Shown: piece after piece, positions 8,401-14,217 of the stretch
How positions within the stretch are numbered: position 1 is the stretch's first letter
How the letters are laid out: the number at the start of each line of letters is the position of its first letter
NCBI GenBank assembly: GCA_965651255.1
Contig: CBFGRU010000035.1
Span: 1-17,219, forward strand
Direction of reading: 5' to 3'
Source of the DNA: CBFGRU01 sp965651255
Lineage (GTDB): Bacteria > Planctomycetota > Phycisphaerae > Phycisphaerales > SM1A02
DNA length: 17,219 bases
Notes under the pieces: model-generated
Told to the model about the DNA's origin: nothing
Seen by the model: only the letters and a program-made list of their open reading frames with translations
The model's database searches: none
Translations under genes and position numbers: made by a program

Positions 8401-9402
8401 GCGCTCGCGCTCCACACCGCTCACGACTTCACGCGAGAAGATGATCGCAAATCCATCCTGCCAGAGTGCAGGATCCAGTTCATTCCACTCGGTGTTGATT
8501 GGCGATCCGAGCGATTCGGGGTCCCCGAACACATCACCCCGCATTCGCGCCCGATACAGGTCGAAGCCGCCTGCACCGCCTTCCCGGTTCGATGCGAAGT
8601 AGAGAAAGTCGCCCGCGGGACTGAACACCGCGGCGCCTTCATCGGCGGGCGATGTTAACGCCGCAATGACCTCCGCCTCAGCCGCACCGGCATGGGCATC
8701 ATCCCCCTCGAGCGCTACACGGTACAGATCAAAAGGCGCGCGACCGACGTTTCTGCGCAACGTGGCGTCCCAGTTTGCCTCGCCCTTTTCCGAACGTTCG
8801 AGGGCGCTTTCCGTACTCGGCCGATTTGAAGAAAACACCAGCGTGCGCTCATCGCTCGCCAGGGCTGGGCCGTACTCATCGAAGGGAGAGTTCACTCCGG
8901 CCCCGAGATTCTCCGGAGGAAGCCACGTGCCATCTTCATGTCGCTCGGCGCGCCAGAGGTCATACCCTCCTTCGCCGCCGACACGGTTTGAAGCGAAGTA
9001 CAGGACTGATCCATCCCACGATGGACACGGTCCGAGTTCATCAAACTCGCTGGTGTTCAGGCCTTCCAACGGACTCGGCTCACCCCAGCCGTCAAGCGTC
9101 CTTTCCGCGATATACAGATCCGCATTCAGGCCGGCCCGACCACGGACGAAGAACATCCACTGACCGTTCCCGCTTACGCGCGGCTCGTACTCATCCGTAT
9201 CGGTATTGATCGGCGCAGCGAGGGCGCGCGGCGGCGCCCACAGGATGCGCCGCGGTGATGCATCGGCCGCTGGCGCGCGAATGGTTCGACCGTCCGTCCA
9301 CACCCGCGCTGCCTGTTCGCGCCACGCGACGAATGCCAGCACCGCACCGGCGATGAACGCCAGTATCAGCAGTGACCCAACAAGCACTCGCGCGCGACGC
9401 AA
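5443..9402 (-). CDS. composite envelope protein: PD40 propeller, TonB/TolA-like anchor and linker, squalene-cyclase-like barrel
   Basis: 1319 residues, no frameshift. In order: membrane helix (7-27); a propeller with PD40 repeats such as YFASNRVGGEGGYDLW (60-345), as in TolB; helices 363-383 and 391-415 joined by an Arg-rich cytoplasmic turn; a Pro/Ala/Glu/Asp-rich linker (about 425-975) with degenerate IDRP and ERPES motifs; an alpha/alpha 'prenyltransferase/squalene-oxidase repeat' domain (about 985-1305). Helix 391-415 has S401 and H405, the S-x3-H motif of TonB and TolA. The barrel lacks the DxDD acid of squalene-hopene cyclase, so a binding or structural role is likelier than terpene cyclisation. 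The start is TTG: AGGAG (9411-9415) lies 8 nt upstream and overlaps the exbD stop. Predicted topology puts propeller, linker and barrel in the periplasm, worked by the ExbBD pair encoded just upstream. Confidence 0.9.
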   Translation of the reverse strand: MRRARVLVGSLLILAFIAGAVLAFVAWREQAARVWTDGRTIRAPAADASPRRILWAPPRALAAPINTDTDEYEPRVSGNGQWMFFVRGRAGLNADLYIAERTLDGWGEPSPLEGLNTSEFDELGPCPSWDGSVLYFASNRVGGEGGYDLWRAERHEDGTWLPPENLGAGVNSPFDEYGPALASDERTLVFSSNRPSTESALERSEKGEANWDATLRRNVGRAPFDLYRVALEGDDAHAGAAEAEVIAALTSPADEGAAVFSPAGDFLYFASNREGGAGGFDLYRARMRGDVFGDPESLGSPINTEWNELDPALWQDGFAIIFSREVVSGVERERTYDLFESESREVFAERDLSLAAIDWSRWLPAIWWLLVLLALLLLLLFLWRQIQNERLSLLVRCLLASALLHCLILLLLSVWEVTTGLSEIWQEGRETRIALTTGSAEHSLAAQVRGAMQSPVELPMLAVVDARPFTRSPQPDAEPAPSHADFTPTLREVEHTPAPLARDHTPAAAHPTPPTGIERDRTVEPIAMVTEPATLEALRMPQSMPRELRREESIDRPPTDVPTTDAAPRPTIDATMHEGDAPAPMVDVALSNGDDRHEPVEAEPSPAIDAAAPTESAPVEMTALPERDLDSARASEPVLSDAASSESLPLPAESPITPVDDAGPIEIPPVRASSDGGAHRARSITTDESTEPPVAMEVHVGAPAQDDPVETIDRPSPTLPLESAVTSDVPARPAAEVPLASRDETLLAVSTVSELALPGEEPLPESSESADAVIVIASPTIPASDERLEARSTDDGAPEIEAIKTSVDPAIERPESAMRGLEMEALEHIEATPERPESVDRDRFDVLLALEAHLEGDVLLEVPTDDFVEQAPAQTLRISPPAAPSIQYDRTRAAMIDEGDDHSAHVELLSPIDQPVQRAGATAFDREHQASRPEIRIPSAREVEGDFSSALTALVEPTIPTEAIPAYRERLAPNRLELVKERGGSDATERAVQAALRWLAAHQDADGSWSAQHFDDECESCLGAGRYETDVATTGLSLLAFLGAGHTHFGEGEYQVRVQRAIDWLSARQRPNGDLRAGETMYSHGIAAIALSEAYGMTRDEALRPIVERAIRFIVEARHDDSGGWRYEPGQFGDTSVFGWQIMALISAQRAGIELSPDVNAHARRWLDRVAHDRFPGRYAYQPGQPFSPAMTAEAMFCQQLLGRSPEEPRMIESAEYLIEHPPVWDRQASTYYWYYATLALYQHGGEAWSAWNGPLTQTLLANQRTDGPAAGSWDPIDRWAVIGGRVYQTALAALMLEVYYRYLPLYEQAGRVESSGNP

Positions 9403-9410
9403 CGGCGGGA

Positions 9411-9415
9411 CTCCT
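9411..9415 (-). promoter_or_regulatory. Shine-Dalgarno that decides the TTG start of the 1319-residue gene
   Basis: AGGAG on the minus strand overlaps the exbD stop codon (TAG, 9414-9416) and sits 8 nt before TTG 9402. No ATG or GTG lies closer, so the TTG start is well supported. The overlap implies that translation of this gene is coupled to exbD. Confidence 0.75.
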
Positions 9416-9830
9416 ATCGACCGAGGACGGTATCGAGATAAGGTTCCTGAACACCGGCGCCCTTACAGATATCCAGCACGCGCACAATGTTCGCATACGC
9501 CGTTGCGCGATCGCCGCGCACGGTGACTTTCTGTTGCGGATGATTCGCGATCATCTCCTCCACGAGCGCCTGCAACTCGGTTGGTTCCATCGCTCGGCCC
9601 GCGACGATGATGGTGCCATCTTCACCGACATTGATAATGAGCTCGCGCAGTGCGGCGCTGATGGGACCGGCGTTGCTCGCAATTGGAAGTGCAATCTGCA
9701 TCTCTCGCTCTTCCTGTTGAAAGGTTGTCGCGACCAGGAAGAAAATCAGCAGCAGAAACACCATGTCCACGATCGGCGTCAATTCCACCGCGGGAGAGGC
9801 CTGATCGGATCGAGCGGGGCGAACCAGCAT
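9414..9830 (-). CDS. ExbD/TolR-family proton-channel subunit
   Basis: A 138-residue biopolymer transport protein. One membrane helix (about 18-36, ELTPIVDMVFLLLIFFLVAT) contains Asp22, the essential protonatable residue of ExbD/TolR/MotB-type subunits. A periplasmic domain of about 95 residues (IIVAGRAM, VTVRGDRATAYANIVRVLD) follows. Length and layout match the family. I chose ATG 9830 because AGGGAG lies 6 nt upstream; a GTG at 9845 would add five residues without a site. It lies 30 bp after exbB and should assemble with it as the proton-driven motor. The likely client is the downstream composite protein with its TonB-like helix. TolR and ExbD cannot be separated on sequence alone here. Confidence 0.95.
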   Translation of the reverse strand: MLVRPARSDQASPAVELTPIVDMVFLLLIFFLVATTFQQEEREMQIALPIASNAGPISAALRELIINVGEDGTIIVAGRAMEPTELQALVEEMIANHPQQKVTVRGDRATAYANIVRVLDICKGAGVQEPYLDTVLGR

Positions 9831-9860
9831 GCATTGCTCCCTCACAACATCATGAATCGA

Positions 9861-10652
9861 TCAGGACGCGACGGCGGCGATCCGCGCGCTTGCCATTTCC
9901 GTTTCCGCATCGGGCGCGGGTTGGTCGGTCGTCGCCGGAGCACCGATCAGTCGATCGCGCAAGGCGCTGACCGCTTCATCGAGATCAAGCGCGCGTTGAT
10001 CAACGACTGCGCTGATCCAGTGGTAGAAGATCAGCACCGGGATCGCCACGATGAGGCCCGCCGCGGTGGTGATCATCGCCTCGTAAATGCCGCCGGCGAG
10101 CATCTCCGTCTTGCCGAGTGCTTCGCCGGAGACCGCCACGGTCTGGAATGCCTCGATCATGCCGAAGATCGTTCCGAGGAGTCCCAACAGCGGCGCGACG
10201 GCGGCGATCACCGAAAGCACGCGCAACCGCTTGCGCAGGCCGATCACTTCTCGCTCACCCGCTTCACGGAGGCGGCGCTCGACCTCATCAACCGGGCGAC
10301 CGCTCACCGTGCATCCGATGGTCACCAGACGACCGAGCGGGCTTCCATCGTTCTCCGCGGTGCGCTGCAGTCGGTCGGTCGATCGGGTCGCGCTGATCTC
10401 CTTCCGGAGGGCGGGTGGTGTAATCCGCGGTCGGCGCAGCGCAATCAGCCGTTCGACCAGAACCGTCACCGCCACCAGCGAGCACAGGCCGATCGGGATC
10501 ATCACCGGTCCGCCTTTGACGATGAAGTCCCAGACCGACTGCACCGTCGCGCCGGCTGCTGTCCCTTCATCAACGCTGATCGCGCCAGCCGGTGCACCGA
10601 TCGCCACGAGCGCCGTCGCCGGCTGCAATATCCACAGCAACAACCACATCAT
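9861..10652 (-). CDS. ExbB/TolQ/MotA-family proton-channel protein
   Basis: 263 residues. An N-terminal hydrophobic segment (1-22, signal-peptide-like) precedes three membrane helices (about 48-70, 145-168, 190-212). The family signatures are APLLGLLGTIFGMIEAF (153-169) and EAMITTAAGLIVAIP (191-205). The region between helices one and two is cytoplasmic. With ExbD it forms the inner-membrane motor that converts proton-motive force into movement of a TonB/TolA-type partner. ATG 10652 overlaps the TPR gene's stop as ATGA; the second Met codon (10649) is an equally possible start. The ribosome site AGGAGGAGGA is made from the last Glu codons of the TPR gene, so the two genes are tightly coupled. 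Confidence 0.95.
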   Translation of the reverse strand: MMWLLLWILQPATALVAIGAPAGAISVDEGTAAGATVQSVWDFIVKGGPVMIPIGLCSLVAVTVLVERLIALRRPRITPPALRKEISATRSTDRLQRTAENDGSPLGRLVTIGCTVSGRPVDEVERRLREAGEREVIGLRKRLRVLSVIAAVAPLLGLLGTIFGMIEAFQTVAVSGEALGKTEMLAGGIYEAMITTAAGLIVAIPVLIFYHWISAVVDQRALDLDEAVSALRDRLIGAPATTDQPAPDAETEMASARIAAVAS

Positions 10653-13600
10653 TCCTCCTCCTGCTCCTTTCGAGTCGTCTCGCGTGAGTTCGCCGCCGCG
10701 GAAGTGAGTACGCGAAGACGCTCGCGCGCCAGAGTTGCCCACTCGCTCTCGGGAAATCGCTGGATGACCGCCTCAAACTGCGCTCGCGCCTCGCTGGGAC
10801 GGCGAAGTGCCTCGAGGACGCGACCGGCCTCCACCAACGCTGCTGCCGACCATTCCGGCGCTGCGAAGAGAATGTCCACCTTCAGAAACTCACGAAGCGC
10901 TTCGTCGTAGCGGCGTTGGGCAAAGAGGCATTCACCGATCTGAAACTGCGCGCGAGCGGCGGTGACGCCCTCGTGCCGATCAACGATTGCCTGGTACCCC
11001 TCGATCGCTTCCTTGTATCGCGACGCATTCTCATCCGCCCACGCCACACCGAACGCCGCCTGATGCCAGAACGCGCTCTCAGGAAACACTTCACGATGCT
11101 TCGTGAGTACCGCGCGGCTGGCTTCCCAATCCTGAAGTTGTGCGTGCGCTTCACCAAGACGAAGTAGCGCCGGCTCTCGCACCATCTGCGGGAGCTCTTC
11201 GCGCTCACCCAACGGCCCGAGGAGCGCGATCGCATCACGCCATCGCTGCGCTCGAAACGCGCTCTCTCCCGCGGTCAGGGCGACTTCCGCGATCAGCGTG
11301 CTCGCGCCGTCATCATCCTTGTCCATGGAATCCAGCACAATCGTGTACGCTCGATGCGCTTCGGCAAACCGTTCGAGGGCAAAGGCCGCCTGCCCCGCCC
11401 GCAGCCCAATGGCGCTCCGGAATGACTCATCAAACGAACGGTCATCCTCCGCCGCGCGATCAAGCAGCGGCGTCAATCGCGCCAGCGCCGCGTCGTAGGC
11501 CTCATCCATCAGATCAAGATCCGCAAGATCCAGTTGCGCGTAGCAATGATGCGCCTCTTCCGCCGAATCATCGGCCAGCAGTGCGGCATACGCGGCCCGC
11601 GCTTCGGCGGCCTGGCCGGTGCGCTTCAGCGACCAGGCAAACTCGTATCGCAATGAACCTCGGAGGGATTCCGGCGCACTCTCAATCATCTCCGGTGTGA
11701 TCTCTTCAAACGCGCCAAGTGTTCGCTCTGCTTCGCCAGCGCGAGCAACGGCGAGCACCGCCCGCAATGACGCGGCGGCCGCGCGATCTGCATCACGCTG
11801 TGCCTCAGCGGCTTCGCGCCATGCGCTCGGCGCTCGAGCGGCATCGCCACTGCGCTCGACCACGATGGCCAGCCGCCACAACGCTTCGGCGCGAAGTGAG
11901 TCATCTCGCGCTGCATGCTCGTACGCCCGCTCAGCATCCTGCCACTCACCCGCTCGCTCGCCAATAGCCGCCAGGTGATTCCACGCATACGCCGCGAACC
12001 GCTCGCCCGCGGCGCCCGCGCGAATCACCTGCTGGAACGCCTTCTCCGCCTCCGAGTCTCGCTTCAACGCAACGAGTGCCTGACCGCGCTCGAAATGAGT
12101 CTGCGCCCGAACCGCTTCATCGGCCGTTTCCTCATGCGCCGAAGTGAACGCGGCGAGGGCTGGCTCGTGCTTTCCCTGGCGTGCTTGCGCAAGTCCCAAC
12201 TTCAACCAAAGCGATGCGCGCACTGGCGATGATTCACCAAGGCCGGAAATCGTTTCACTCAATGCGCGCTCCGCACCGGGCCAGTCAGCTTGGGTGAAGC
12301 TCGCTTCGCCAAGCCAGCGCAGCGCTTGCACACGATCGGCCTCACTTCTTGCAGAAACGACCGCCCGCTGAAGAACCTCCGTTGCCTCATCAGCACGCTG
12401 CAAACGGACCAGGGCTTCCCCGGCGCGGCGCAGCCCAATAGGAGCGGCATCTGACTCAGGAAACCGCGTGGACACCGCGCGGTACTGCTCAACCGCTTCA
12501 GCCGTCATTCCGCTGAGCAACATGTTTTCCGCCGCAAGGAACTCAATCGCCGGCCGATGGACGCCCTGCTGATCGATCAACTCCAGGTACTGTGTGCATC
12601 GGGCAAGTGATGCGCGATGGTCGCCAACTTCATGCCAGAGCATCGCGGTCATGCGCAGCGCTTCTGGTGCCAAGGAATGATCGGCGTGCGCCTGTGTGAA
12701 AGAATCAAAACGATCTGCCGCCGATTGAACATGCCCGCCGCGATACAGCGCGACTGCCTCGTCGTAGAGCATTTCCGCAGCGAGGCGGTCCTTGCCCGGT
12801 TCAGCGCTTGCGCGGGCACGGGCCAGTCGATCCGCTGCCTGGTCAAAACGCCCCAGCGCCACTTCGGCCTTGGCCAGCCAGTATGTCGAATCGTGTGCGT
12901 AACGGGTATGCTCATCGAGGCCTTGCAGGAACGGAATCGCCTCATCAGAGCGATCCAGATTCACGAGCAGGATGGCCAGATGCAATCGCGCAGCCGGGGC
13001 CTGGGGATCATCCGGCCACGCTCGTACGACTTCCTGCAGCGCGGGAACGGCCTCATCAGGCCGCCCCCGCTCTTCGAGCAGAAACGCCCTTGCAAAGCTC
13101 GCGGCAGCGGCCACATCAGAATCCTCGGCCTTTGCGGCGCGGGTGTAGGCGGCAAGCGCTGCCTCATCGTCACCCAGCTCTTCATGAGACCTCGCCATGA
13201 GGTACGCAGCGCGCGGCGTGATCGAGGAACTGATCACGCGCTCTGACATGAGTGGTTCGATGATCGTGATCACCTCATCATGCCGATCGGCGCGCTGGAG
13301 CGCCAGACCCAGCGCATACCGGACGCGAGGTGATTCTTCGTGGGTCCCGGCGTGATCGATCCATAATGGTGCGTGGGCGAGGATGAACGCATCATCCGCG
13401 CGCCGCGAGGCCAGCTCAATGGCGGCGACGAGTGCTGAGTCGGCCAGCGCGTGTTCTGCATCTACAGATGCGGCAGCAAAGAACGCCTGTTGCGCAGCGG
13501 CCTCATCCTTCAGCGCAAGGTACGCACGGCCGCGCAGGTACAAAGACTCCACCCGATAGCGGAACGCCGGATTCGTTGTATTCAATTCCGCCAACACTTC

Positions 13601-13948
13601 GACCGCAGCGCGGTGTTCGTTGCTGCGCACCAGCGCCATCGCGAGGCCGTATCGCGCCTCATCCGCCAACTCATGCCGCGGCGCGAGACGGAGCGCGGTG
13701 CGATACTCTTCAATCGCTTCCTTCACCATGCCGCGTTGCAGCAGGCCGTGCGCAGTGCGCCGCGCACGATCAGCGCCAGCATCATCATTCTTCGTTGCGC
13801 GATCGGGCTCATTCTGCATCAGCGCGATCGCATTCGTCGCCGGCAGCAGGGTCATTGAGACACCGAGCAAAGCCATGGGCACACAAACGATGGCCGTTCG
13901 CAATGTCGGACGAACCTGGCAGGGTAACAAGTCACTCATCGCACTCAT
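10649..13948 (-). CDS. large periplasmic tetratricopeptide-repeat protein
   Basis: 1099 residues. An N-terminal signal sequence (hydrophobic core about 19-40, possible signal-peptidase site after A-I-A at 40-42) is followed from about residue 60 to the end by continuous helical TPR-type repeats, with recurrent A-x-x-x-Y/F and P spacing (for example EAIEEYRTALRLAP). No enzymatic motif is visible. The last repeats (DEALREFLKVDILF, EARAQFEAVIQRFPESEW) resemble the TPRs of CpoB/YbgF, the Tol-associated periplasmic protein. As first gene before exbB-exbD it is likely a scaffold for the motor or its client. I chose ATG 13948 because GGAGG lies 7 nt upstream; the open frame runs on to 14074 but only through the leader hairpin. 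The C-terminus is EQEEE, whose codons double as the exbB ribosome site. Confidence 0.9.
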   Translation of the reverse strand: MSAMSDLLPCQVRPTLRTAIVCVPMALLGVSMTLLPATNAIALMQNEPDRATKNDDAGADRARRTAHGLLQRGMVKEAIEEYRTALRLAPRHELADEARYGLAMALVRSNEHRAAVEVLAELNTTNPAFRYRVESLYLRGRAYLALKDEAAAQQAFFAAASVDAEHALADSALVAAIELASRRADDAFILAHAPLWIDHAGTHEESPRVRYALGLALQRADRHDEVITIIEPLMSERVISSSITPRAAYLMARSHEELGDDEAALAAYTRAAKAEDSDVAAAASFARAFLLEERGRPDEAVPALQEVVRAWPDDPQAPAARLHLAILLVNLDRSDEAIPFLQGLDEHTRYAHDSTYWLAKAEVALGRFDQAADRLARARASAEPGKDRLAAEMLYDEAVALYRGGHVQSAADRFDSFTQAHADHSLAPEALRMTAMLWHEVGDHRASLARCTQYLELIDQQGVHRPAIEFLAAENMLLSGMTAEAVEQYRAVSTRFPESDAAPIGLRRAGEALVRLQRADEATEVLQRAVVSARSEADRVQALRWLGEASFTQADWPGAERALSETISGLGESSPVRASLWLKLGLAQARQGKHEPALAAFTSAHEETADEAVRAQTHFERGQALVALKRDSEAEKAFQQVIRAGAAGERFAAYAWNHLAAIGERAGEWQDAERAYEHAARDDSLRAEALWRLAIVVERSGDAARAPSAWREAAEAQRDADRAAAASLRAVLAVARAGEAERTLGAFEEITPEMIESAPESLRGSLRYEFAWSLKRTGQAAEARAAYAALLADDSAEEAHHCYAQLDLADLDLMDEAYDAALARLTPLLDRAAEDDRSFDESFRSAIGLRAGQAAFALERFAEAHRAYTIVLDSMDKDDDGASTLIAEVALTAGESAFRAQRWRDAIALLGPLGEREELPQMVREPALLRLGEAHAQLQDWEASRAVLTKHREVFPESAFWHQAAFGVAWADENASRYKEAIEGYQAIVDRHEGVTAARAQFQIGECLFAQRRYDEALREFLKVDILFAAPEWSAAALVEAGRVLEALRRPSEARAQFEAVIQRFPESEWATLARERLRVLTSAAANSRETTRKEQEEE

Positions 13949-13983
13949 CTGGAATCCTCCGCCCCAATCATTCACATCGAAAT

Positions 13984-14056
13984 GAGGGAAGGGCGCCGTT
14001 CGGGTGGGGTCGCGAGATATGCGCGGGTATCGCGGCCGAACGGCAGCCCTTCCCTC
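13984..14056 (-). promoter_or_regulatory. long imperfect hairpin in the leader of the TPR-Exb operon
   Basis: The arms 13984-14003 and 14036-14056 are reverse complements over 20 base pairs with a single bulged base (14045). Within the 32-nt loop, cgcga (14011-14015) and tcgcg (14030-14034) add an inner stem. It ends 35 bp before the TPR start codon, so it would lie in the 5' untranslated RNA. No T-run follows on either strand, which argues against an intrinsic terminator. A leader control element, RNA-stability structure or protein-binding dyad are all possible. Confidence 0.6.
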
Positions 14057-14109
14057 GAAGACCGGGATCATCACCGGCCGAGGTTGGGGGTCGCAAGCGT
14101 GTTGATGCG

Positions 14110-14136
14110 AATCTACAAGGGGGTCGGCTCAGTCAA
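14110..14136 (-). promoter_or_regulatory. candidate promoter for the TPR-Exb operon
   Basis: On the minus strand TTGACT (14136-14131) and TAGATT (14115-14110) resemble -35 and -10 hexamers with a short 15-bp spacer. Initiation near 14103 would put the long hairpin in the leader. The spacing is suboptimal and planctomycete promoters are poorly defined, so this is tentative. Nothing else is recognisable in 14057-14217 apart from short direct repeats (tcaccggccg at 14071 and 14182; ccgcaggat at 14161 and 14189). Confidence 0.25.
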
Positions 14137-14217
14137 TCCTGTGACAACCCGTGGCATTGACCGCAGGATCATGCCCTTCAGTCACCGGCCGCAGGATGAA
14201 ATCAGGTCGGTCGCTGC

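Noticed and set aside
9372..10910. 512-codon plus-strand open frame opposite exbD and exbB
   Set aside because: Antisense to two unambiguous motor genes; composition is Arg/His-rich, as expected for a shadow frame.
13949..14074. N-terminal extension of the TPR protein from an ATG at 14074
   Set aside because: The extension is Arg/Pro-rich, runs through the leader hairpin and would bury the signal peptide; ATG 13948 has a good Shine-Dalgarno.
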